DNA of 64,000 nt from Notamacropus eugenii (Eukaryota; Chordata; Mammalia; Diprotodontia; Macropodidae): positions 349,703,390-349,767,389 of the forward strand of contig NC_092873.1 in NCBI RefSeq assembly GCF_028372415.1, read 5' to 3'. A program made the translations under genes and the position numbers. The notes under the pieces are model-generated. The model was not told where the DNA came from and did no database searches. It saw only the letters and a program-made list of their open reading frames with translations. Each line of letters begins with the position of its first letter. Positions within the stretch are counted from its first letter, which is position 1. This document shows positions 48,395 through 60,400 of this stretch, piece by piece.

Positions 48395-48575
48395 AGCATA
48401 TCAGAGCTAGAAGGAATCTTATTAATCATTCCATCCAACCATGCTCCTTGTGTTAGAGGAGGAAAGTAAGTCCCTAAGAAAGAAAGGACCCAGCTGCAAG
48501 CACAGCCAGAATTAAAATGCATGTCTTCTTATCCCGCTGTCCAAAATCTTTCCACTCATCACATTGCTCTGATTA
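48395..48575 (-). mobile_element. MIR-type SINE, antisense
   Basis: CAGAGCTAGAAGGAATCTTA and CATTCCATCCAACCATGCTC. Confidence 0.7.
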
Positions 48576-48925
48576 AATTTGGAAAAAACAATGTTAGTGG
48601 GACCCAGAATGTGTGTTGGGGGCAGGGAGGGACAAACAGTGGGAGTAAAGGGTGATCATTTATGGAGGAACATTGCCACCCTGGGAAGTTTCTAATGTGG
48701 AGCCCAAGGCCATGACAGGGGAATATTGTCAAGATAAAAGGGATGCACCCAGGAGTGAAGTCAGTCCTTCAAGATCACCATTGTCCTGGACATCATCTCC
48801 ACATCCTGCATCTGGATAGAGATGTTTGGTTATGCCTCACTGGATGAGAAGCTGCCACTCTCCAAAAAAATTGCTAGCTTTTATAGATAGCATTTTAAGG
48901 GTTTCAGAGTTACATATAATAGCGC
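48576..48925. other. Unrecognised sequence
   Basis: No gene or repeat recognised. Confidence 0.4.
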
Positions 48926-48929
48926 ATTT

Positions 48930-49305
48930 AATCTTCACCATAAATCTATGAAGTAGTTGCTATCCTCATTTTACACAAAGGGAAATTGAGGCTGAGAAGT
49001 AAAGGACTTGCTTAGAGTAGATAGTGTCTGAGGCTTAAGATTCAAGCTTAAGTCTTCCTGACTTCAAAGTTCAGTGTTTTCTCCATTGAGCTACCTCCAA
49101 ACAAAAAGCATTCAGTGGAAAGAGCATTGGACTTTGAGTCAGGAGACCTGGGCTTGACTCCCTCTCAGAGACTGAATGACCTTGAGTAAATCATTTCATC
49201 TCCTTAAAACTCAGTTTCCTCCTCTGAAAAATAGGGTAACAGTTGAACTACCTACCTCACAATGGTGTTGTGGGGACAGTGCTTCGTTAATCAAGCGGAA
49301 ATATT
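48930..49305. mobile_element. MIR antisense (48,930-49,100) then MIR sense (49,118-49,300)
   Basis: CAAAGGGAAATTGAGGCTGA on the left is antisense; GCATTGGACTTTGAGTCAGG and AACTCAGTTTCCTCCTCTGA on the right are sense. Confidence 0.8.
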
Positions 49306-50110
49306 TTTTTTGGTCAGGACCTATCATTATGTCTGGGTGATGGAACTCCTCTTGAGGTAGAAACTCATTCTAGTGATATAGGTCGTTAATTCTCATCAAC
49401 TCAGTATTTATTTGCAACTGTCTGTAATTTATTCCATGGAGGCACCAAGAAGTTAAGCGAGACAAGACTTAACTCGAGTCTTCCTGACATCAAGACAACC
49501 AGGCCTTCTATCAACTCTCTCATGCTGCATATCCCAATTGTAGATAAGCTTGAGTATTATCATCCTTCCACCAGCCTTAGGAGATCAATAGGGCAGGGTG
49601 GGGATTGTCTCTATATTACGGATTTGAAAATAGGGCAGAAATAGATGAAGTGACTTGCCAAAGATCACACTGAACCCTTAGGAAGCAGCCACACCACAGC
49701 CCAGAGTCTCCCAGGTGACTAGTGATCTCTCTTTCCTTGGGCCCCCAGGGGGATTGAACTAGACTGGTGGGTGCCACTAGCTAGTCTGAAGTACAAGCAA
49801 AGGATGTAAAAAAAGAAAGGAGAAAGAAGAGAAAAGAAAATGGAGAATGGAGAAAGGGAGGTCATAAGGAAAGTAAAAGAACAAATGAGAGGAAGAGATG
49901 GGGAAAAAAAGAGAAAAAAAGAAGTTTGTGTTGTGATTCTTTGAGCTATTTGGAAAATTACAAGCTGATGACCCATGGGTTATGTGGGTCATTGCACAAA
50001 TCTCTCTGCAGAGGATTCCCTAATGAGAAGTCCCAAAACATAGTCCTTAAACCAGTTTCCAAGATCTAGAACCTTTCTAAGATTTCTTGTCCTTTCTTCT
50101 AGCCTTCTAG
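49306..50110. other. Mostly unrecognised; diverged antisense MIR at about 49,560-49,700
   Basis: AGTGACTTGCCAAAGATCAC at about 49,650 is antisense MIR. 49,805-49,925 is A/G-rich. No gene. Confidence 0.5.
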
Positions 50111-50149
50111 TTTCCTCAGCCTAAGTGGGGGAAGGTGGGGAAAAGGGGA

Positions 50150-50620
50150 GGATGTATTATCAACCCTACCATCTCTTCTTCCCAGTTTAGAAAGTGCCTC
50201 TTGAATTCTTGATTTGTTCATTACTTGCCCTGTACTGACACAGTCCCGAACTTCAGTTTGACGTTGTCCCACTTCCACACTTTTGCTCCCTAAGTTTGTA
50301 CTCTCATCAGGAATGTCTTGACCCAGCTGCCATCCAACCTTCAAGGGCCTGCTTGTTCCACATTCCCCAGCCCAGGGAAACATAGCTCTCTTCCTTTGTT
50401 ATCCATTTGGCACTTGGTCCCATACTGAGCTTCTTATACTATTGTGTAACTCATCCTTAGATATTTTTTTGTGTCCTGTCTCTCTAAAGAGTCTGTAAGC
50501 TCTTTGTGGGCAGAAACTATAGATCCTACTTTACCTTCTCCATGGTGCCCAGAACTAATGTCACACTCTTAATTTACACTCAATATATACTTGTGAATTG
50601 GATATGAAATGGTCTCACCT
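50150..50620 (+). mobile_element. Diverged L2 3' end, sense
   Basis: AACCTTCAAGGGCCTGCTTG, GAGTCTGTAAGCTCTTTGTG, and TTTACACTCAATATATACTT fit an old L2 tail. Confidence 0.6.
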
Positions 50621-50868
50621 TAATCTCTAATGTATCAGTAATTTCATTCTGTTTCCTTTGACCCTATCTTTGGAGTAGGTAGACAAAGTCAAGTTCTGCT
50701 GACCCCATCCTTTGCTGTTCTCCTCTGACCCCACCCTGGCATTTCCCCAAACTGGTATCTATTATCCAGTTTCTAGATTTCTCTTATCCATCTCTCAGCA
50801 TCCAAATAAAAGGGTTTCTTTTCAGATAAGCACTCCTTCCCAGACCCCCAGAATGAGGATGGAAAAAA
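50621..50868. other. Unrecognised sequence
   Basis: No gene or repeat recognised. Confidence 0.4.
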
Positions 50869-50869
50869 C

Positions 50870-51048
50870 TGAGGTCTGGAACTTGGCAGAGTCAAGCCCT
50901 AGACTCATTTTCTAGCTCTGGCTCTACCACTAATTTACTATGAATTTGGACATCATTTGTTCTTTATGGGCCTCAGTTTCCTCCTCTGTGAAATTAGGGG
51001 TTTAAGGGGTTAGACGATCTGAAGTCCCTTCCAACTCTGATGGATTGA
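50870..51048 (+). mobile_element. MIR-type SINE, sense
   Basis: TCTAGCTCTGGCTCTACCAC and GGGCCTCAGTTTCCTCCTCT. Confidence 0.8.
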
Positions 51049-51373
51049 TATGAATTGATGCCCATGGTGACACAAACCCTGGAATAAGGGCACTCACTCC
51101 TACAGTCTTAGGACTTGTGTGGTGATCACCCAGGATCCCAGTTCCATGACACCCTCCTCCACCCTTAAGGAAGTAAAAAATAGACCTCTGTGAACACATG
51201 GGACCTGCCCTTTCCAACTCCCTGTCTATCACCTTTGACTCTAAGATTCATCCAAATGCCTCTGTATGTATGCAGCCACTTTTTTGATCGGGGTAGGGGG
51301 AGAAAAGTAGTCAATTGGAAGATGATCCTACTCACCTTGAGACTATTTCCCTTAATAGGTACCCCTTGCACAG

Positions 51374-51441
51374 GGTATGCTGGGGCCAAAGGTGACACTA
51401 GAGACTTGAACACCTAGAACCATACCATGGAGGAACCACAG
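51374..51441 (+). CDS. SLC4A1: SLC4A1 exon 2: 5' UTR end and start codon (MEEPQ)
   Basis: The start ATG is at 51,427-51,429, with A at -3 and G at +4, a very good Kozak context. Five codons (MEEPQ) precede the donor CAG|GTGGGT at 51,442. This matches human exon 2, which also codes only MEELQ. The upstream border is inferred: an acceptor ending at 51,373 (TTGCACAG) would give a 53-base UTR segment, but the AG at 51,357-51,358 is an alternative. Confidence 0.9.
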
Positions 51442-54400
51442 GTGGGTCCTTTCTACTCATCCATCCATCCCCCCAGATCCTATGTCCCTAATTGGCTCAG
51501 AGGACCTTTGGCTGGGACCCCAGATTTCTGTGGTGGGAATTTGGAAGAAGCACCAGAAAAGAAGTGATGCTCACTGTATTCCCCCAAACTCTTATTGGCA
51601 GATAGATGAATTGGTATTGGAGGAGAGGCTGGAGATTGACGACTATGATGACCCTGGGGCCCCTCCTCCACAGGAGATTATGGAGGCCCTACCAGGTGAG
51701 TCACCCCCATGCTTGAATATCTGACCTCCCTCCAACTCCAACTGCTACTCATTCTCCACTCCCTTCTGCTCAGTGCAACTGGATACTATGGTAGCACCAC
51801 ACATGGAGAATATGTTTCTCATCCCACCTCCTCCCCTATCCTCCTTCCCCTAACCTTCAGTGACCACTCCCCCCCACCCCTAATTGAGATTGATTGAAGG
51901 GTAAACAGAACTTTGTTTGCAATGACCACACATGAGGGGGAAGGAGGACAGGGGGCTATTAGGGAGAGAGTGAGTCACCCGTGGGTTTTTAGGTGTGTGA
52001 GAGGGCAGCCCCAGGGATGCAACAGCCTCTTTCCTACCTAAGATGAGCAAGTATGATGGCCTCACTGTGGGCTAAGGAATATGGATATGAGTCTATCTGC
52101 CATCTTTGCCTGTCCAATGATGGCTTCTAACCTGGGCATTGAGGCCTGCACCCGGAACTGGGAGCTAGAGAATCCTAGCATCTGTCTCTTAGGGGTGTCA
52201 TCAGTGTGGGAGACTAGAAGGGAGGGAAAGGTTAGGGCAGTGTACCCTTATGTTCACTGGAGGGAATAATTTGCCCTCTACTCTTGCCACACACACACCC
52301 AACCTTTGATGAGGGGGGGAGGGGGAAGGAGGAGGGGAAAGGGAAATTGTCAAGGGCATAGAGATCCAGCATCCTCAACCACACCCTCTGCTTAGCCAAG
52401 GTTCCAAGTGGGGAGTGCAGGGCAGGTACCTGTTTACTGTCAATAAAACTTAAGTGCCAGCAATTTTTAGTAAAGACAAAGGGCCCCATTAAGTAAGTGG
52501 GGTCCTTTGGGGGGGAGGGGGAATGGGGACAGAATATAAGGAACTGGTCCTGTGGTTCCCAGAGCTTGATGCAGAAGGCGGTAAGAAGCAGGTCTTAGGT
52601 TGAGTAAGGGGTAGGGGGAATAGAAGGTCAAAAGGGCAGGAAGTATGTGTGTCAGGAAGACTTAGCATCTGGTCAAATACCAAGAAAGGGGGGGCCTACA
52701 GTCAAAGTCACTGTGATAGTGACTGTTCAGTGATCTCTAAGCATCTTAGATTATCTACCTCTTCGGTCCAAAATCGGAATCCTGGCACCTTGGTCTGAGA
52801 ACTGGGCATCTCCAGTGCATGTCCCTCATAGATATCAGTTTGGCAACATGTAGGGATTTAAGTATTAATGACTGTCCTGGGTCCCCAAACAAAAGTCCAT
52901 CACGTAGGCGTTGCAGTGGAAAAGTGGGTAAGGTGTTTTCTAAACTCTTTGGTTGCTGGGCAGAGCAGCAGAGTGAAGGATCCAGAAGGCATCTTCTAAC
53001 TGTAAGAGGCCTGGGACTCTGCCTGACTTGGTGAGCAAAATCTACTTACCTTTGTTGTCTTTAGATCACGAAGAGCAGCCAACAGTCGCAGACTATCAGA
53101 CCACATCAGACCCAGGCACCCACGAGGTGAGCAGTACCAGCATGAGGGGTTTTCCCAGCCCCTTTGGGGTAGGAGCTCCACACATTCTTTCCCATCATGA
53201 GGTGACAGAGGAGGGGGAAAAAACACCTGTTTTCCTCTCCTATCCCAGAAAAGCAGAAAAAGGAAAAATAAAAGAGAGAACATGTGAGTGGAAGGGGAAG
53301 ATGAGACCCCTGAAATCCCCAGACAGGTATATGAGGAAAAGAAACAGGTAGAGAAGGAGAGAAGATCCTTCAGAGAGACGGAATAAAAGGGGAGGGGCAG
53401 GGAGGAAGGAGAGAGGAGAGAAGAAAGGAAGGAGAAGAGAGCAGGAGGGAAGGAGAGTAGAAGAGGAGAGAGGGAGGGGGAAGAGGCAGAAGGAGAGAGG
53501 AAACAAACACATGCTCCTTTCCTTTCCCTCTTCCAAGAGGCTGGCAGAGGAAGAGAGGGAACCCTCGGAATGGAGAACAGGCCAGCAAGCCCAGAGCACC
53601 TTCAGGCATAGATAGGAAGCTTCTACATCGGTTCTGATTAAGATCCAAGGGCTTCCTTCCTCTCCCTGGCCAGAATCAAGCTGCCTGCATCTCCCCCACC
53701 CAGAACAGGAATGGACCAAGGCTAGGAGAATTTTGTCCCTTCTTTTCCTTTCTAGCTTAGGTGCAATCACCCACTTGTTACAATAGTTGATCTTCTTCCA
53801 GTCCTGTCCAGTTAAGAAAGCTGGCTCTTGGCTTTGGACCCAGCACTGCTGGGCTCCCCCAACCCTCACCTTGGGGTACCCAGGGAAAGGAAGTTCAAGA
53901 AAGGGAAAGAAGACACAGCTATTGTGTACACACACACACACACATACACACACACACAGCCAGACACACAGGAGTACATACATTTTCACTCTTAATGGGT
54001 CTCACTCACAGTCTGACATATACACAAATACACTCATTCTACCGGCAGACTTGGACACATGGAGGCAGGGAATGAAGCCCCTGATCTCTTCTGACTCCTC
54101 CTTTTATCCCAATCCTGATTTCCCCAATCCCAGATCCTCTTTCATCTACACTTCATTCTTTCTCCTTCCCTCTATCAGGCTCTCTTGTGTCTACCCAATA
54201 TTATTCTTAATTAAATTAAATTTTATTTTATTTTTTTATTTATTCTTTTTTAAAAATTTATTTTATACTTTTATATTTATTTTGAATTCAATTTTATCAC
54301 CCAGCGCTTTTCTTGATAACAGCCCCAATGCCCCTCTGGCTCAGGATAGGAAGATGATATAGGAAATCCCTTTTGCTTCAAGAATCTTTGAGTTCCTTCA

Positions 54401-57400
54401 ATGATGAGAGAAAGACCCAGGTTCATTCCTTGACTGAACAGTGACCTTGAGAATAAGCAGATGAATAGAAGCAGGGGATATTTCCCCTCCACAGATATTT
54501 CCCCTACTTCATTCCTTCTTCTTTACCCAGTCCAGGTAGCATCCCCCCTCCTCACTTCAAGCCTCCTTAGATTTATATTTCTCATTTTCTTTTAATGCCC
54601 ACCTTTCCTCATGCCTGCCCTTCCTAACTCTAGAACCCGTTACCCCCAATTTTTATTTACCACAAGCCCAGGACCTGCCACGGCCCCATTGTCTGCTCTC
54701 TCTAACCTGCCTACTATCCCGGATTCCTATTAGGTCTATGTGGAGCTGCAGGAGCTGGTGATGGATGGTAAAAACCAGGAGCTTCGATGGATGGAGGCTG
54801 CACGTTGGGTTCGAATGGAAGAGAACCGGGCTGAGGCTGGGGGCTGGGGTCGCCCTCACATTTCTTGCTTAACCTTCTGGAGCCTCTTGGAGCTACAGAA
54901 AATGTTTAAAAAGGGTGAGCAGGGGTGCTGGGTTCTGATTCCACTTCCGCTGAGAACTGCTTCTCCTGTTCATAGCCAGCTCTCCTAGGAATGCTGATTG
55001 CCCTTTTGCAAGGCCCATCAAGGTGGTGCTTGGTGATCTCCACAGGGGGATGTTGAGGAGATGGAAGCAAAGGCATTTTCTTTTTATCTGTTTGTTTTTA
55101 GCATTCTTTTGTTGTTTTGGGTTCCAAATTCTCTTCCTCCCTCCAGTCTCCCCAACTGAAAAAAGGTGATATGATACACAATGATACCCATTATACAGGT
55201 GAAGTCAGGGCAGGCCTTTTCTTAACTGCTAAAGAGAGAGAGGAGAGCCCCTCTTAGTTTGATTAGTGTCCCTGTCCCCCACTTCCATTCTGATCCTGCC
55301 ATGCTGTTTGCTAGGCACTATGATGCTGGACCTGTCTGAGACTACCCTGCCTGGGATTGTCAACAGCCTTCTAGACCAATTCATCTATGAAGATCAAGTG
55401 AGGCCCCAGGACCGGGATGAGCTGCTCAGGGCCCTCCTGATGAAACACAGGTAACCTTACCCCTCTCCACCACATACATATTTACACATGCATCTTCCTG
55501 GCACTAGAAGCCTGATCTGTAACTAGAGCAAATCTATCAGAGCTCTGCCTCAGGGTAGAAAATTAGGAAAGCCCTGATAGCACCCTCAAGGCGCTTCTTC
55601 TCAACCCCAGTTCCTCTCTTGCTTACCTAGATGGAAGCCTCAACCTGGACAGTACTTCTAGCATGGAAATTTTATTTTATTTTTTTATTTGTTTGTTTGG
55701 AGGCAATCAAGGTTAAGTGACTTGCCCAGTGTCATACAGCTAGTACGTGTCCATGGCCTGATTTGAACTGAGGTCCTTCTGACTTCAGGGCCAGTGTTCT
55801 ATCCACTGGACCAGTCAGCTACCCTGAGCATGGAAATTTTAGAGGGTACAGATAGCACCATCCAGAACTTTCTCTAGAATAAGCTGACTTTAAGGGGGTC
55901 AGGAACCTCAAAAAGTTATTCATCTATCCCTCTGCCTCCAGACAGTACTATCTCCATCACTTCATGGTGGAGAAATAATCTGTGCCCCCTCTTCAAATCA
56001 TATTCTTCAGAGCTGCAGAGGACCTCAGAGGTCATATAGTTATACACATATCCACTCTCATTTTATAGAGGAAGAAACTAAGGCCCAGACAAATGGACTT
56101 GCCCTATTAAGTTGTAAATAGAAGAGCCAGGATTTGAACCCAGATTTTCTGATGCTTCTAATTCTCTTCCTACTGTACCAAATACACTGCTCTGATTTGA
56201 TCACCAGGATATCCTATCTCAGGGTTGCCACAGCAAAGCCTCTTAACACAGGGCCTAGAGTAGAGTATGTACTCAATAAATGCTTTATCATTCATCCTTT
56301 TCATTCATTCACTCACTCATTCATTTATTGTGGAAATTCCAGGGAGTAGCTCACTTGTCCCAGTCCCCATTTAGCTCCTGACCTCCTCTATGTCTTCCTT
56401 AGCCATGAGGGAGAGTTGGAGGCTCTGGAAGGTGTGAAACCTGCTGTGCTAAACCGGTCAGGAAAACCCTCTCAGCCTCTGCTGGCCCAACACCCCTCCC
56501 TGGAGAACCAGATCTACTGTGAGCAGGTATGGCTGGGGAGAGGACCAACAGAAAGAACTGGAGAACCAAGGAGGTCAGAGGATCCTGGGGCCTAAGATTT
56601 TGAGCTGGAGGGAGTGGAGGAAAAGGAAATACTTTGGGGAGAGACTAGAAGTTCAGATTTCCAGAAGTCCAGGATATCCAGATGACACAATAATTTGGGG
56701 AGGGCAAGGTAGTGAGGAGGCCTAGAGGGAAAAGATATTAAATATAGCTCAGAGCCCCCTGTCATCATCCCTTCCCTCTTAGCAGGGAGAGGGTTCCTCA
56801 GACCAGCCAATGACATCTCACATCCTGGAGAAGATCCCTCCTGATTCAGAAGCCGTACTGGTATTAGTGGGTGAGTTGTGTCTCCTCCCAGCTTCTTTGC
56901 CCCCATTCTGGCCCCACCCCAGGCCCCATATTCAGCCTCCTCTCTGCCAGCTACATAGCACTGGATTTCCTATCTCTTTATCCTATCTCTTCCCTACTGC
57001 CTTCCACTCTCCTTGTCACAAGCCCTCCTCTGTCCCTAAATCCTACCCCAGCCAGTCAATCCTGTGCCTCTTCATTCCCACAAAGAAAACAAATTGCTGC
57101 CTCGCCTGGCTTCTAACTCCTCCTCTCCTCTCATCCCTCAGGTCGTGCCTCTTTCCTGGAACGTCCCATCCTGGGTTTTGTGAGGCTTCAGGAGAAAGCC
57201 CATCTGGAAGCAGTAGAACTCCCAGTGCCTGTCCGTTTCCTCTTGGTGCTCTTAGGACCTGAGATGCCCCACGTTGACTACACCCAACTTGGCCGGGCTG
57301 CTGCCACCTTAATGTCTGAGAGGGTAGGTGTGCATTCCTGGAGAACATTAGAAGGATTTGTGGGGAGAGCTAAAGCCAAGGGGTCAATTAGGCGTAATTA

Positions 57401-60400
57401 TTAGCCTGGCTGGCCTTGTTTAATCCAGTCTTTCCAAAATGGATCTAGTTTAATCAAAATTGACCTATTCAACCCAATTTAGTCTATTTCAGTCTAGTTT
57501 GGTTTCATTTGGTGTGGCCTGCTTTATTCTGCTTTGACCTGGTTCAATAAACCAACCAACCATCCAACCAACCAAGCAATCAACAAGTACATGTTGTTGG
57601 TGTTCATGACTCTTCATGATCCCATTTGGGGTTCTCTTGGCAAAGATGCTAGAGTGGCTTGCCATTTCCTTCACCTCATTTTTTTACAGATGAGGAAACT
57701 GAGGCAAACAGAGTTAAGTGACTTGCCCAGGGTCACAAAGCTAAATAAGTGTCTGAGATCATATCTGAACTCAGGAAGATGTCTTTAGGACTCCAGATCA
57801 GGCACTCTATCCACTGCTCCACCTGGTTGCCCTAAGCATATATACTAAGCACCTGTATGCCAGGCACAGTGCAAAGCCCTGGAGATATAGAGACAAAGAT
57901 GAAAGGGTCCTCGCACTCAAGAAATTTGTATTCTATGAGGGTGGCATCACATACACTTATAGGTACATGTAAATAACCATATGCAAAGGTGATGGAGTGA
58001 GGAGGAATCAGGTAAAGGCATTATGTAGCAGGCGGTCCTGGAACTGATTTTGGAAGGAACCTCCAGATCAAGGTAAGAGGTGCGTACATTCCAGGCATGG
58101 GAGTCAGATACAATATAGCCTGGTTTGGCCCAGCTTGACTTGGTTCAGCCCAGATCTGTGTGGTTTAGACTGGTTTGGCCTTGATCTGGTCTGTTCTGGC
58201 CTACTTCAGTCCTTATGGATTATATCAGCTTGGTTCAGTTGGTTTGAACCCCGACATTCTGATTTAACCTAGTTCAGTCTGCTTCAGCCTCTCCTGCTCC
58301 TTCTGATATCCTCCTTGGTCCTAAAATGAGGCCCTTGCAGGGGTGGGGAGGGCAGGACGTGGAGGGGAACGGAAAAACCCCTCCACTTGGTGTCACTGAA
58401 CCTGAAATGGAATCCCAGTCTTCACTGTTTACTAGCTGTGTGAACCTGGGCATATCATAGCCTCTCTGGGCCTTCCTTATCTTTGGGGTTTTTTGGTTTT
58501 TATTTTATTTTCAGTTCAAGGGGGAAAAAACAAGCATTTCCATAACACAGTACAATAAGAAAGATGATGATTTCCTCTCAAACTGCAAATCTATCATATA
58601 CTACTTGCTATTGCCTGCAAATATACAACAGAGTTATTGTGCAAATCTCTTTTTCCTTCCCGTTCTCCTCTTGCCCCAGAGATGGCTACCCCTAGACACA
58701 AACAGGCGATGTTTGCAAAATTATTCCATACATACTCCTATATAGCAGTTCTTTCTCTGGATTCGAATAGCATTTCTCTACATATCAGTATTTCTCCCTC
58801 TCTGGGTCTTCTTTATCTAGAAAATGAGCTTAGACCAGATGACCGTTAGGTCTCATCCATCTCCAGATGTGTGAGCTTATAAATCTGGGAGAAAGCCTGC
58901 TCCTAGGGGCAAGGAGAGAGCTAACTCAAAAAGTTCTAAGCTGCCAGAAGCTCAGGAACTGGGACTGCTTGGCCCCTGCTGGGGGGAGGGGGGGCTATAC
59001 CATATTCACCTCTCTTCCCTTCCTCTCCAGGTGTTCCGAATGGATGCCTACCTAGCCCATGACCGCAAGGAGCTAGTTCAGTCTCTGGAGGGTTTCTTGG
59101 ACTGTAGTGTGGTACTGCCTCCAACAGATGCCCCCTCAGAGTCAGCCTTGCGTACCCTGGTACCCATGCAGCAAGAACTGCTTAGAAGACGTTACAAGCT
59201 CAGCCCCTCTAAACCTGATCCTGACTTCTACAAGGGGATAGGTGTGCACTGTGAGATCTTATTCCTACTCCTAGATTTACCCTTCAGTGTCACCCCTAAA
59301 CACCGCTGTCCTTCTGCCCCTCACCTGATGGAGTCAAGAATACTGACTTTGGGATCAGAGAACCCGGGAATGAGACCCACTAATTCCCTGTGTGACCAAG
59401 TCACTTTACCTCTGTGAAATGTGGGGTTTGGGTTGGATGCTCAAAGTCTCTTTGAGCTTCTAAATCCTATGAACCTCCCTCCCCACTCTTCAATTTCCTC
59501 CTTCTCTCCAGGGCCCCCTACATCCTGCTAGATAGCTCATTCCACAGTATCTTCAGCCCCTGGGTCTCTCTTCTTACCCCAGCCAACCCCACCACCTTAG
59601 CCCCATCTCCCCTCCAGGGAACCAGAGGAGAAAGAATGAGGACCTGAAGTAGGGAGAGAGACAAGTGTCTCTGAATGAGATTCTCTCTCACCTTTCTCTT
59701 CAGATTTGAATGGGGTTCCAGTGGGCCAGGATGATCCCTTACAGCGGACAGGCTACTTCTTTGGGGGTGTGGCCCGGGATGCTCGGCGCCGGTACCCCAA
59801 GTACCTGAGTGACATCACAGATGCGCTTAGCCCTCAGGTCCTCGCAGCGGTGGTCTTCATCTACTTTGCTGCCCTCTCACCTGCCATCACCTTTGGTGGC
59901 CTCCTAGGTCAGTGCCATCCAACCCTGGTCTTCCTGCATCCAGGGGTCCTCTCTAACAACACCACCATCAGGGTTCAGAGCCCTGACCTCTGACTTATTC
60001 CTAGCAACTGTGGACCCCTTGACATGTTGACCTCATCTAACTCCTACTTCTATCTGACTTCTGATTTTGGCCCTCAGGAGATAAAACTCAGAACATGATG
60101 GGGGTATCGGAATTACTCATCTCCACAGCAGCGCAGGGCATCCTCTTTGCCCTGCTGGGTGCCCAACCTCTCCTTGTGCTTGGTTTCTCAGGACCCCTGC
60201 TTGTTTTTGAAGAGGCCTTCTTCACGGTAAGAATACCCTTTACCCATGACCTTGCCCCATTCCCTTTCCTATACCTATGTGCCACCCCTCATCTCTCTCT
60301 GATGGAGTCTACACACATTTCAGCCTGACTCCCACATGACGCTCAGCTCTTCTTTCCCCAGTCTTTCCATTCATTTCTTCTTCCCTCGATCCTCCCACTC

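Noticed and set aside
53240-53989. Minus-strand open frame of 249 codons, the longest in the window
   Set aside because: It runs antisense through SLC4A1 exon 4-5 intron sequence and consists mostly of Ser/Leu/Pro runs from a purine-rich tract and a CA repeat.
54200-54300. AT-rich run in intron 4 as a possible alternative promoter
   Set aside because: Low-complexity T/A sequence with no supporting motif.
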